DNA of 64,000 nucleotides from an uncultured Prevotellaceae bacterium (lineage in GTDB: Bacteria > Bacteroidota > Bacteroidia > Bacteroidales > Bacteroidaceae), in the NCBI GenBank assembly GCA_900314755.1, contig OMWH01000004.1:1-64000 (forward strand). Reading direction: 5' to 3'. Numbering within the stretch: position 1 is the first letter of the stretch; each line of letters begins with the position of its first letter. The notes beneath the pieces were generated by a model. That model made no database searches. It saw only the letters and a program-made list of their open reading frames with translations, and was not told where the DNA came from. The translations under genes and the position numbers were made by a program. This document shows positions 23,610 through 32,323 of this stretch, piece by piece.

Positions 23610-25454
23610 ATGGCTGAATTAGAAGTAAAAGAGCTCGACCAAGTGGTTGTACGCTTCTCAGGTGACTCCGGTGACGGTATGCAGCTCGCCGGTAACATCT
23701 TCTCTACGGTGAGTGCCACCGTAGGTAATGGTATTTCTACGTTTCCCGACTATCCTGCCGACATCCGTGCCCCGCAAGGGTCACTGACTGGTGTGAGTGG
23801 CTTCCAGGTACATATCGGTGCCGGTAAGGTGTATACGCCAGGTGACAAGTGTGATGTGCTGGTAGCGATGAACGCTGCTGCCCTGAAGACACAATTGAAG
23901 TATTCTAAGCCACAGGCTACCATCATCATCGACACCGACTCCTTCGGTCCTAATGACTTGAAGAAAGCTGAGTTCAAAAGTGAGGACTACCTGGGTGAGT
24001 TGGGCATCGACCCCGACCGTGTCATCCAGTGCCCCTTGACCACAATGGTGAAGGACTGTCTCGCTGATACGGGAATGGACAACAAAGCCATTTTGAAGTG
24101 CCGTAATATGTTTGCCCTCGGACTGGTCTGCTGGCTCTTTGACCGCGACCTCTCACTGGTCAACAACTTCCTGAAAGACAAATTCGCCAAGAAGCCGGCT
24201 ATTGCAGAGAATAACATCAAGGTCGTACAGGCTGGTTATGACTATGGACATAACACCCACTCCTCTGCCATCAATGTCTATCGTATTGAGACAAAAGAGA
24301 AGGAGCCCGGACGCTATATGGATATCACCGGTAACAAAGCGACGGCTTACGGTTTTATCGCTGCTGCGGAGAAGGCAGGACTGAAACTCTATCTGGGTTC
24401 TTACCCTATCACTCCTGCCACAGACGTGCTGCATGAGTTGTCCAAGCACAAGTCATTGGGCGTGACCACCGTACAGTGTGAGGATGAGATCAGTGGCTGC
24501 GCCTCTGCCTTAGGAGCCTCCTTCGCTGGTGCACTGGGTGTCACCTCTACCTCCGGTCCCGGTATCTGCCTGAAGTCTGAGGCGATGAACCTTGCTGTCA
24601 TCATGGAGCTGCCACTCGTCGTACTCGACGTACAGCGTGGCGGTCCTGCAACAGGACTCCCCACCAAGTCGGAACAGACCGACCTCCTGCAGGTGCTCTT
24701 CGGACGTAATGGTGAGAGCCCGATGCCCGTACTGGCAGCTACCAGTCCTGCCGACTGCTTCGACGCTGCTTATCAGGCTTGTAAGATCGCTTTGGAGCAC
24801 ATGACACCTGTCGTACTCTTGACCGATGCTTACATCGCCAACGGTTCCGGTGCTTTCAAACTACCGGAGATGGCGAAACTTGATGCTATCAATCCTCCTT
24901 ATGTCCCTGAAGAACTGAAAGGAAAGTGGACACCCTATATGCGTGCAGAGAACGGAACCCGCTACTGGGCTGTACCTGGTCGTGAGGGCTTCACCCATAT
25001 CCTCGGAGGACTGGAGAAAGACTCGGATACGGGTGCTATCTCTACCAACCCAGAGAACCACGACCTGATGACTCGTCTGCGTCAGCAGAAGATTGCCAAC
25101 ATACAGGTACCAGACTTGGAGGTAGAGGGTGACGTGAATGATGCCGACCTGCTTGTAGTAGGCTTCGGTTCCACCTATGGACACCTGCACTCTGCCATGG
25201 ATGAGCTTCGTGCGAAAGGCTATAAAGTGGCACAGACCCACTTTAAGTACTTGAACCCATTACCCCAGAACACTGCTGAGATTCTCTCGAAATACAAGAA
25301 GGTGGTAGTGGCTGAGCAGAATATGGGACAGCTTGCCGCCTATCTGCGTATGAAGGTCGACAACTTTACTCCGGAACAGTTCAACCAGGTGAAGGGTCAG
25401 CCTTTCGTAGTGGAAGAGTTAGTCAACGCATTTGAGGATATTTTAAAGAAGTAA
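23610..25454 (+). CDS. korA: 2-oxoglutarate:ferredoxin oxidoreductase, fused gamma/alpha subunit
   Basis: The protein has 614 residues. It catalyses CoA-dependent oxidative decarboxylation of 2-oxoglutarate (or a related 2-oxoacid) to an acyl-CoA with ferredoxin, together with KorB. Residues ~10-190 are the gamma domain (FSGDSGDGMQLAGNIF). The alpha domain follows from ~225 with GSYPITPATDVLHELSKH, then GPGICLKSEAMNLAVIMELPL and GGPATGLPTKSEQTDL. The gamma-alpha fusion is the common form in Bacteroidota. The gene is 4 bp upstream of korB and co-transcribed with it. Substrate specificity cannot be told from sequence alone. Confidence 0.92.
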   Translation: MAELEVKELDQVVVRFSGDSGDGMQLAGNIFSTVSATVGNGISTFPDYPADIRAPQGSLTGVSGFQVHIGAGKVYTPGDKCDVLVAMNAAALKTQLKYSKPQATIIIDTDSFGPNDLKKAEFKSEDYLGELGIDPDRVIQCPLTTMVKDCLADTGMDNKAILKCRNMFALGLVCWLFDRDLSLVNNFLKDKFAKKPAIAENNIKVVQAGYDYGHNTHSSAINVYRIETKEKEPGRYMDITGNKATAYGFIAAAEKAGLKLYLGSYPITPATDVLHELSKHKSLGVTTVQCEDEISGCASALGASFAGALGVTSTSGPGICLKSEAMNLAVIMELPLVVLDVQRGGPATGLPTKSEQTDLLQVLFGRNGESPMPVLAATSPADCFDAAYQACKIALEHMTPVVLLTDAYIANGSGAFKLPEMAKLDAINPPYVPEELKGKWTPYMRAENGTRYWAVPGREGFTHILGGLEKDSDTGAISTNPENHDLMTRLRQQKIANIQVPDLEVEGDVNDADLLVVGFGSTYGHLHSAMDELRAKGYKVAQTHFKYLNPLPQNTAEILSKYKKVVVAEQNMGQLAAYLRMKVDNFTPEQFNQVKGQPFVVEELVNAFEDILKK

Positions 25455-25458
25455 AGCT

Positions 25459-26469
25459 ATGAGTACATATACAGCACAAGATTTCAAGAAAGGACAACCC
25501 CGTTGGTGTCCTGGATGTGGTGACCACTTCTTCCTGGCATCACTGCATAAAGCATTGGCAGAGATTGGCGTGGCTCCTTATGACACAGCCGTTATCTCTG
25601 GTATCGGATGCTCCAGCCGTCTGCCACACTATATGGCAACGTATGGTATGAACACGATTCATGGTCGTGCGGCAGCTATTGCCACAGGTGCCAAGGTGGC
25701 TAATCCCAACCTGACCGTCTGGCAGGTATCGGGTGACGGTGACGGACTTGCCATCGGCGGTAACCACTTCATCCATGCCAATCGTCGTAACATCAACCTG
25801 AACATGATCCTGCTTAATAACCGTATATATGGTCTGACGAAAGGTCAGTATTCTCCTACATCACCCCGTGGCTTCGTCTCTAAGTCGAGCCCTTATGGTA
25901 CTGTAGAGGATCCTTTCCGTCCCGCAGAGCTATGTTTTGGTGCCCGTGGACATTTCTTCGCCCGTGCCGTCGCTACTGATTCTCCTGGAACCATCGAGAT
26001 CCTGAAGGCTGCCTACGAGCATAAGGGTGCTGCCGTCTGTGAGATTCTGCAGAACTGTGTTATCTTCAATGACGGAGCTCATGAGAGTGTATATAACAAG
26101 GAAGGACGCAAGAAGAACGCCATCTATGTGAAACATGGAGAGAAACTCGTCTTTGGAGAGAATAATGAGTTCGGACTTGTTCAGCAAGGATTCGGTTTGA
26201 AGGTCGTTGAGATTGGCAAGGATGGCTATACCCTGGATGATGTCCTCGTTCATGATGCCCATTGTGAGGACAATACTTTGCAGTTGAAACTCGCCCTGAT
26301 GGGTAATGGTGACGGATTCCCCATCGCACTCGGTGTCATCCGTGATGTGGACGCTCCTACTTATGATGAGGCTGTACATGCTCAAATAGAGGAAGTCAGC
26401 GCACAGAAGAAATATCATAATTTCGAAGAGTTATTGGAGACCAATGATATCTGGGAAGTCCGCGGGTAA
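25459..26469 (+). CDS. korB: 2-oxoglutarate:ferredoxin oxidoreductase, beta subunit
   Basis: The protein has 336 residues. It is the thiamine-diphosphate-binding subunit: RWCPGCGDHFFLASLHK at the N-terminus, then the TPP/Mg motif GDGDGLAIGGNHFIHANRR ending in INLNMILLNN. It contains the cysteines expected near the cofactor (CPGCG, GIGCSSR). It pairs with KorA 4 bp upstream, with no separate ferredoxin-like delta subunit nearby. Confidence 0.93.
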   Translation: MSTYTAQDFKKGQPRWCPGCGDHFFLASLHKALAEIGVAPYDTAVISGIGCSSRLPHYMATYGMNTIHGRAAAIATGAKVANPNLTVWQVSGDGDGLAIGGNHFIHANRRNINLNMILLNNRIYGLTKGQYSPTSPRGFVSKSSPYGTVEDPFRPAELCFGARGHFFARAVATDSPGTIEILKAAYEHKGAAVCEILQNCVIFNDGAHESVYNKEGRKKNAIYVKHGEKLVFGENNEFGLVQQGFGLKVVEIGKDGYTLDDVLVHDAHCEDNTLQLKLALMGNGDGFPIALGVIRDVDAPTYDEAVHAQIEEVSAQKKYHNFEELLETNDIWEVRG

Positions 26470-26494
26470 GTGAGAGAATGAATGAGATAATAAG

Positions 26495-26523
26495 AAAGGC
26501 ATCCGGTTCCGGATGCCTTTTCC
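26495..26523. terminator. Bidirectional terminator between korB and upp
   Basis: GGCATCCGgttCCGGATGCC forms a perfect stem flanked by AAA and TTTTCC. It serves korB on the plus strand and upp on the minus strand. Confidence 0.9.
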
Positions 26524-26526
26524 TTG

Positions 26527-27213
26527 TTATTTGTCTGCAATCTTACGGAAGGATTGTAGTTTCTCACCGAAGCAGAGATCACCACAGTCTCCAAAGCCCG
26601 GTACGATGTATTTCTGTTCGTTCATACCCTCGTCAATAGCGGCACACCAAATGGTAGAGCCCTCCGGTAAGGCCTCTTTTACCACCTCGATGCCCTCAGG
26701 GGCAGCAATCACACAGCAGACGTGAATCGTCTTTGGCTTACCTGCCTGCATCAATGCTTCTATAGCGGCAGCAAGACTACCACCCGTGGCAAGCATAGGG
26801 TCTACAATAAGTAATGTCTTGCCCCTTACACTGGGAGTGGCAATGTACTCTGCATGTACTCCCACTTCCGTATGCTCACGGTTGAGATACATACGAAAGG
26901 CGGAGACAAAGGCGTTGTCGGCACCGTCGAAGACATTGAGGAAGCCCTGGTGGAAAGGAAGACCCGCACGAAGGACGGTGGCGATGACCATGTCCTCCTC
27001 TTTCATCAAAGGAATATCAGTGGTCCCCAAGGGAGTCTTGATGGTCTTGGGTTTGTACTCCAATGTCTTGGAAATCTCATATGCCATCAACTCACCGATA
27101 CGCTCCACGTTATGGCGGAACGTAAAACGGTTCTTTTGGTAGTTCTTGTCACGCAGCTCAGCCATATAATGGTTGATGATACTGTTCTCTTCTGCAAAAT
27201 TTATTACTTTCAT
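26527..27213 (-). CDS. upp: Uracil phosphoribosyltransferase
   Basis: The protein has 228 residues. It makes UMP from uracil and PRPP in pyrimidine salvage. The PRPP loop LLIVDPMLATGGSL, the flexible VLRAGLPFHQGFL segment and the C-terminal uracil-binding KYIVPGFGDCGDL are present. It is cytoplasmic and monocistronic, converging with korAB at a shared terminator. Confidence 0.95.
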   Translation of the reverse strand: MKVINFAEENSIINHYMAELRDKNYQKNRFTFRHNVERIGELMAYEISKTLEYKPKTIKTPLGTTDIPLMKEEDMVIATVLRAGLPFHQGFLNVFDGADNAFVSAFRMYLNREHTEVGVHAEYIATPSVRGKTLLIVDPMLATGGSLAAAIEALMQAGKPKTIHVCCVIAAPEGIEVVKEALPEGSTIWCAAIDEGMNEQKYIVPGFGDCGDLCFGEKLQSFRKIADK

Positions 27214-27385
27214 GGATGTCTTAGGTGTTTAAATTACTGCAAAGGTACAAACTCCTTTTGGTTTTTGCAAAGTGAAAGTGACAAAAATAGAACAACCACC
27301 CTCTTTTTTTGATACTTTAACCAAAAAACAAACTTACTAAAGCAAATAATTCTTAATTCCTAATTCCTTATTCCTATTTTCTTTG

Positions 27386-27393
27386 TAAATTTG
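27386..27393 (+). promoter_or_regulatory. -7 box of pckA
   Basis: TAAATTTG fits TAnnTTTG and lies ~50 bp before the pckA start. Confidence 0.6.
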
Positions 27394-27443
27394 CAGCGCA
27401 AAATTAAATAGGTAATAGTAAATTCAATTAAATAGTAAAGTTT

Positions 27444-29057
27444 ATGGCAAAGTTAGATTTGACAAAGTATGGCATCACTGGTTCTACTGTGATTGCTCAC
27501 AACCCATCTTATGAGTACCTCTTTGAGGAGGAGACAAAGGCTGGGCTGACTGGTTTTGACAAAGGTGTAAACACCGAGCTGAACGCTGTTAACGTAATGA
27601 CTGGTATCTATACTGGTCGTTCTCCTAAGGACAAGTACATTGTTTGCGACGAGCAGTCTAAGGACAAGGTATGGTGGACTACTGAGGAGTACAAAAACGA
27701 TAACCACCCCATGAGCGAGGAGGTTTGGGCAAAGGTGAAGGAGATTGCCATCAAAGAGCTCTGCAACAAGGAGCTGTATGTTGTTGATGCATTCTGCGGT
27801 GCCAACGAGGCTACCCGCCTTGCCGTTCGTTTCATCGTAGAGGTTGCTTGGCAGGCTCACTTCGTAAAGAACATGTTCATCCAGCCTACCGCTGAGGAAC
27901 TGGAGAAGTTCGAGCCTAACTTCGTTATCTACAACGCTTCTAAGGCAAAGGTAGAGAATTACAAGGAGCTGGGTCTGAACTCAGAGACTTGTGTAGCCTT
28001 CAACACTACTTCTCGTGAGCAGTGTATCATCAACACATGGTATGGTGGTGAGATGAAGAAGGGTATGTTCTCTATGCAGAACTACTATCTGCCTCTGCAG
28101 GGTATCGCTTCTATGCACTGCTCTGCCAACACTGACATGGAGGGTAAGAACACCGCTATCTTCTTCGGTCTGTCTGGTACAGGTAAGACCACATTGTCTA
28201 CCGATCCTAAGCGTCTGCTGATTGGTGATGATGAGCACGGATGGGACGACGAGGGTGTATTCAACCTCGAGGGTGGCTGCTATGCTAAGGTCATCAACCT
28301 GGACAAGGAGAGCGAGCCTGATATCTACAATGCTATCCGTCGTAACGCCCTGTTGGAGAACGTTACCGTTGATGCCAATGGTAAGATTGACTTCGCTGAC
28401 AAGAGCGTAACAGAGAACACACGTGTATCTTATCCTATCGAGCACATCGAGAAGATTGCTAAGAAAGTAAATGGTAAGAGTGCAGGTCCAGAGGCAAAGA
28501 ACGTCATCTTCCTCTCTGCTGACGCATTCGGTGTACTGCCTCCAGTATCTATCCTGACTCCAGAGCAGACCAAGTACTACTTCCTCTCTGGTTTCACAGC
28601 TAAGCTGGCTGGTACTGAGCGCGGCATCACAGAGCCTACTCCTACTTTCTCTGCTTGCTTCGGACAGGCATTCCTCGAGTTGCATCCTACCAAGTATGCT
28701 GAGGAGCTTGTAAAGCGCATGGAGAAGAGCGGTGCTAAGGCATATCTCGTAAACACTGGTTGGAACGGAACAGGTAAGCGTATTTCTATCCGCGATACCC
28801 GTGGTATCATCGACGCTATCCTCGGTGGTGCTATCCTGAAGGCTCCTACAAAGAAGATTCCTTACTTCGACTTCGAGGTTCCTACAGAGCTGGAGGGTGT
28901 AGATACCAATATCCTCGATCCTCGTGACACCTATGCTGATGCAGCAGAGTGGAACAAGAAGGCTGAGGATTTGGCTAGTCGCTTCATCAAGAACTTCAAG
29001 AAGTACGAGGGCAACGAGGCAGGTAAGGCACTTGTTGCTGCTGGTCCAAAGCTCTAA
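27444..29057 (+). CDS. pckA: Phosphoenolpyruvate carboxykinase (ATP)
   Basis: The protein has 537 residues and is full length. It interconverts oxaloacetate and PEP with ATP/ADP. In succinate-producing Bacteroidota it often runs in the PEP-carboxylating, ATP-forming direction. Visible motifs are the ATP-binding [13 protein letters not shown], the metal/substrate region [21 protein letters not shown] and the adenine-site NTGWNGTG. Codon use is markedly uniform (TCT, GTA, AAG favoured) compared with neighbours, as expected for a highly expressed gene. Confidence 0.96.
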   Translation: MAKLDLTKYGITGSTVIAHNPSYEYLFEEETKAGLTGFDKGVNTELNAVNVMTGIYTGRSPKDKYIVCDEQSKDKVWWTTEEYKNDNHPMSEEVWAKVKEIAIKELCNKELYVVDAFCGANEATRLAVRFIVEVAWQAHFVKNMFIQPTAEELEKFEPNFVIYNASKAKVENYKELGLNSETCVAFNTTSREQCIINTWYGGEMKKGMFSMQNYYLPLQGIASMHCSANTDMEGKNTAIFFGLSGTGKTTLSTDPKRLLIGDDEHGWDDEGVFNLEGGCYAKVINLDKESEPDIYNAIRRNALLENVTVDANGKIDFADKSVTENTRVSYPIEHIEKIAKKVNGKSAGPEAKNVIFLSADAFGVLPPVSILTPEQTKYYFLSGFTAKLAGTERGITEPTPTFSACFGQAFLELHPTKYAEELVKRMEKSGAKAYLVNTGWNGTGKRISIRDTRGIIDAILGGAILKAPTKKIPYFDFEVPTELEGVDTNILDPRDTYADAAEWNKKAEDLASRFIKNFKKYEGNEAGKALVAAGPKL

Positions 29058-29084
29058 GATTGCATCTGTGTCCAATCTCAGATA

Positions 29085-29120
29085 AGTTGGCTGTGCCGAA
29101 AGGCATGGTCAACTTTTTTT
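29085..29120 (+). terminator. pckA terminator
   Basis: AGTTGGCTGTGCC pairs with GGCATGGTCAACT around a GAAA loop, followed by a run of seven T. Confidence 0.85.
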
Positions 29121-29193
29121 GATGTAAGTCAAAAAGAGATTTAAAGAGACCAAATAATCTATAACAAAAGTGTGGGAATTGCCAAATTCTTCG

Positions 29194-29201
29194 TACCTTT
29201 G
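29194..29201 (+). promoter_or_regulatory. -7 box of the 31-residue peptide unit
   Basis: TACCTTTG matches the consensus, after the pckA terminator and ~70 bp before the small frame. Confidence 0.6.
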
Positions 29202-29269
29202 CACATGTAATCGAGACGATTACGTTGTTATTCATTAGGTTAGTAGTTAATAGATTTAAGGTAAAGATT

Positions 29270-29365
29270 ATGTTATTAGATTTTCAAACAACGGTCGTGT
29301 TGGTGTCGGTAGTTATTGCGACAATATTGAGTGTTATCACTCTTATAAAAACCAACATCCGTTAG
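29270..29365 (+). CDS. 31-residue hydrophobic peptide
   Basis: The frame MLLDFQTTVVLVSVVIATIL then SVITLIKTNIR is almost entirely one membrane helix with a basic C-terminal end. It has its own -7 box (29194), an upstream terminator separating it from pckA, and a strong terminator 5 bp downstream, so it forms an isolated transcription unit of ~200 nt. Candidates are a small membrane protein, a type I toxin-like peptide, or chance coding in a small RNA. No antisense antitoxin was identified. Confidence 0.55.
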   Translation: MLLDFQTTVVLVSVVIATILSVITLIKTNIR

Positions 29366-29369
29366 GAAG

Positions 29370-29408
29370 GAGCGCGGAGTGAGTGATTCATACCGCGCTC
29401 TTTTTTTG
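29370..29408 (+). terminator. Terminator of the 31-residue peptide unit
   Basis: GAGCGCGG (29370-29377) pairs with CCGCGCTC (29393-29400), followed by a run of eight T with one following G. Confidence 0.88.
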
Positions 29409-29492
29409 TTTACAAAATCTAAAATATGGCATTTTATCATATAATTAACTTAATAAAAGGTAGAAAAATGTGGCTATTTGCAGAATTGTGAG

Positions 29493-29500
29493 TAAATTTG
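29493..29500 (+). promoter_or_regulatory. -7 box of the BNR-like lipoprotein gene
   Basis: TAAATTTG lies 24 bp before the ATG at 29524 and decides the start over the upstream in-frame codon at 29470. Confidence 0.6.
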
Positions 29501-29523
29501 CACCCAAAATTGAACGTAATCAA

Positions 29524-30879
29524 ATGAATAAACTTATAAAGACCGTATGTGCATTGTTTACAGCCGTATTGCTGTTGGCATCATGCATGAAGTCAGACGA
29601 CAGTTCCAATAGTACGTTGTATAGCGACACTGCCATCACTAATTTTTATTTCGGGACACTGAACAGATATCATCATACCACTTCCTCTACAGGGGCGGAC
29701 TCTATCTATAAGACCACTTTTGATGGAGATGACTACAAGTTCAGTATCGATCAGGTAAATCATCGCATCTTCAATACAGATTCCCTTCCTATGGGTACCG
29801 ACGTGAAGCATATGGTCACCTACATCACAACTTTGAACAATGCTACACCGTATTTGTTGAGTGAGACTGGTGACACCCTCTTTTTCTATAGCTCTACTGA
29901 CAGCTTGGACTTCTCACGTCCCCGCAAGATTGAAGTTTATGCTTCAAACGGAGTCAACCATACTACATATACCGTAGAGGTGAATGTCCACAAGGAGGAC
30001 AGCGAGCAGTTTATCTGGATAACCCATAACGACAGCCGTGAGATCTATGATTTGGATAAGATGAAGGCAACTATCATCAACGGTCAACTCTTTGTCTATG
30101 GAAATAAGGATGAGAAGACACTGGGTTATGTTACTAAAGACGGTAACTCATGGACAGCCCTTGCTGAGTTGGATGACAAAAATGCCTATAGCAATATTCT
30201 GAACTTCAACAACAGCTTGTTCACGATTGCCAATGGTGCACTGATAAAGTCAGATAACGGTACGTCTTGGGAAGTTGTCAACGCCGCGGTGGATGTCACT
30301 AAGTTGATAGCCGCCAGCTATAACGAGCTGTTTGGTCTGACCAGTGATGGTAAGATGATGGTGTCAGATGACAACGGAGTAACTTGGGAAGAAGACTTAA
30401 CAGACACTGATACGGGAATGCTACCCACAACAGAGACTGCCTATGTCTGCTATCCTGCCAATATGACCTACTATGCCGACAACATTCTGATTGCCGGAAC
30501 TTCTGCGGGTGTCGCAGATATCTCTTCCGTATGGCGTAAGATTGTGGAATATGACCTGCAAGGTGATGAGAAATGGGTATATATGAGCCGTATGGACAAT
30601 AACCTTTTCGCACTACCACAGATGGAGAACCTTGTCATGATGGATTATGACGACGGCATCCTTGCCTGGGGCATCAAAGACGGTGCCTACACCCCTATCT
30701 ATCAAAGCCGTGACAATGGTCTAATATGGAAAAAATCCTCTTCCTACAAACTACCTGTCTTCTTCTCAGAAGATGCGATCTTCCCCTTCTGTGCTGCTAC
30801 AAATGGAAAAGAGATATGGCTCATAGGTGGCAATGGACAGGTATGGCAAGGGCATCTGAATAGGTTGTCGTGGGAATAA
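29524..30879 (+). CDS. Lipoprotein with BNR/Asp-box-like repeats
   Basis: The protein has 451 residues from the ATG at 29524, opening a lipoprotein signal (MNKLIKTVCALFTAVLLLAS then C). The N-terminal ~170 residues include a beta-sandwich-like part (FSRPRKIEVYASNGVNHTTY). The rest looks like a beta-propeller with Asp-box motifs: SDNGTSWE, SDDNGVTWE and SRDNGLIWK. It resembles lipoproteins annotated DUF6242 in Bacteroidota; that link is from memory. It lies upstream of the DUF6089-uppS-bamA run and its stop is 15 bp before the next start, so it may be co-transcribed. Confidence 0.75.
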   Translation: MNKLIKTVCALFTAVLLLASCMKSDDSSNSTLYSDTAITNFYFGTLNRYHHTTSSTGADSIYKTTFDGDDYKFSIDQVNHRIFNTDSLPMGTDVKHMVTYITTLNNATPYLLSETGDTLFFYSSTDSLDFSRPRKIEVYASNGVNHTTYTVEVNVHKEDSEQFIWITHNDSREIYDLDKMKATIINGQLFVYGNKDEKTLGYVTKDGNSWTALAELDDKNAYSNILNFNNSLFTIANGALIKSDNGTSWEVVNAAVDVTKLIAASYNELFGLTSDGKMMVSDDNGVTWEEDLTDTDTGMLPTTETAYVCYPANMTYYADNILIAGTSAGVADISSVWRKIVEYDLQGDEKWVYMSRMDNNLFALPQMENLVMMDYDDGILAWGIKDGAYTPIYQSRDNGLIWKKSSSYKLPVFFSEDAIFPFCAATNGKEIWLIGGNGQVWQGHLNRLSWE

Positions 30880-30894
30880 TCTGAATAAGAATTG

Positions 30895-31572
30895 ATGATC
30901 AGAAAGTCGCTGTTATCTATCTTGCTCTTGACCATGACGGTCTCACTCAGTGCACAGGAAGACCCTGAATATCGTGCTGAGGTTGGAGGTGGAGTAGGTC
31001 TGGTTACCTACTATGGTGACTTTAACGGCAGCCCGTTCAAGAATATGCAGCTGATGTTCACATTATTGGGACGTTATAAGTTCAACCCACGCATGGCAGT
31101 GGCAATGAACGTGAGCTATGGTAAGATCAAAGGTACGTCAAAAGATGCCAAGACATACCTCCCCATCACAGAGGAAATGAGTTTCAATCACGGACTGGTG
31201 GATGTCGGAGTGAGATATGAATACAACTTCTGGCCTTATGGCACAGGAAAAGAATATCGGGGAGCAAAACGTATCACACCTTATATATATATAGGGATGG
31301 GAGTCACGTTTGCAAAACCCGAGAAGACAGAAATCGCCTTTAACCTCCCCATAGGTGCTGGCGTAAAGTATAAGATAGGCAACCGCACAAACCTCGCACT
31401 GGAATGGACGATGCATTTCACGACTAGCGATATGCTGGACGGTGTAAAGGACCCTTATGGTATAAAAAGTAGCGGACTCTTTAAGAATACCGACTGTTAC
31501 AGCCATCTGCGATTGTCGCTTACTTATGATATCTGGGCGAAATGTAAGACGTGTAATAACGATAGAGACTGA
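30895..31572 (+). CDS. DUF6089-type outer membrane beta-barrel protein
   Basis: The protein has 225 residues with a signal peptide (IRKSLLSILLLTMTVSLSAQ). Alternating beta-strand segments (GGGVGLVTYYGDFNGSPF, RYEYNFWPY, YIYIGMGVTF, KYKIGNRTNLALEW) indicate a small beta-barrel of the DUF6089/PorT-like group. It is usually found directly before uppS and bamA, as here. The role is unknown. The TTG at 30892 is an alternative start. Confidence 0.78.
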   Translation: MIRKSLLSILLLTMTVSLSAQEDPEYRAEVGGGVGLVTYYGDFNGSPFKNMQLMFTLLGRYKFNPRMAVAMNVSYGKIKGTSKDAKTYLPITEEMSFNHGLVDVGVRYEYNFWPYGTGKEYRGAKRITPYIYIGMGVTFAKPEKTEIAFNLPIGAGVKYKIGNRTNLALEWTMHFTTSDMLDGVKDPYGIKSSGLFKNTDCYSHLRLSLTYDIWAKCKTCNNDRD

Positions 31573-31579
31573 TAAAGAT

Positions 31580-32323
31580 ATGGCACAAGAAATAGATATG
31601 ACACGCATACCGGAGCATATTGCCATCATCATGGATGGTAATGGGCGCTGGGCTATGGACCGTGGACTAGACCGCACGTTTGGTCACAAGGCAGGACTTG
31701 ACAACCTAGAGGCCATTACTACCATATGTTCAAACCTAGGTGTAAAGTATCTGACAGTCTATGCATTTTCTATAGAGAACTTCAACAGACCTGCTTACGA
31801 AGTGGAAGCGCTGATGGGACTGGTCCTCAGTTTCATCAAGATGGATTTATTCCACAACAACAACGTGAGCTTCCACGTGGTTGGCGACCGCGAACGGCTT
31901 CCTAAGAGTGTACAAGATAAGTTACGCTCTATGGAAGAAGAAACGGCGATGTATGACGGTATGGCAATGACGATAGCCATGGGCTATTCCTCGAAACAGG
32001 AGATTGTAAATGCTACCAAGAAAATCGCTCTTGAGGTTCAGAGTGGTAAGATGAGTACCGACGATATCAATGAGGAGACTATCAGTAAGCATCTGTGGAC
32101 GGCATGGATGCCTGATCCCGACTTGCTTATTCGTACAGGTGGTGAGGTCCGTATCTCAAACTATTTACTCTGGCAGTGTGCCTATTCAGAGTTCTATTTC
32201 TGTGACACTTACTGGCCGGACTTTGGCGAGGAGGATCTTCATAAGGCTATTGCCAGCTATCAAAGGCGTCAACGCCGTTTTGGCAAAACAGAGGAACAAG
32301 TTGAAAACGAAGAAAAAATATGA
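31580..32323 (+). CDS. uppS: Isoprenyl (undecaprenyl diphosphate) synthase
   Basis: The protein has 247 residues from the ATG at 31580, 7 bp after the DUF6089 stop; the longer frame would overlap that gene. It condenses isopentenyl diphosphate onto farnesyl diphosphate to make the undecaprenyl lipid carrier. Motifs are HIAIIMDGNGRWA with the catalytic aspartate, then TVYAFSIENFNRP, and RTGGEVRISNYLLWQ...SEFYF. It overlaps bamA by 4 bp (ATGA). Confidence 0.95.
   Translation: MAQEIDMTRIPEHIAIIMDGNGRWAMDRGLDRTFGHKAGLDNLEAITTICSNLGVKYLTVYAFSIENFNRPAYEVEALMGLVLSFIKMDLFHNNNVSFHVVGDRERLPKSVQDKLRSMEEETAMYDGMAMTIAMGYSSKQEIVNATKKIALEVQSGKMSTDDINEETISKHLWTAWMPDPDLLIRTGGEVRISNYLLWQCAYSEFYFCDTYWPDFGEEDLHKAIASYQRRQRRFGKTEEQVENEEKI

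Noticed and set aside
27981-29075. 364-codon open frame opposite pckA
   Set aside because: It lies fully antisense to a clear, highly conserved enzyme gene, has no promoter or domain, and mirrors pckA codon bias.
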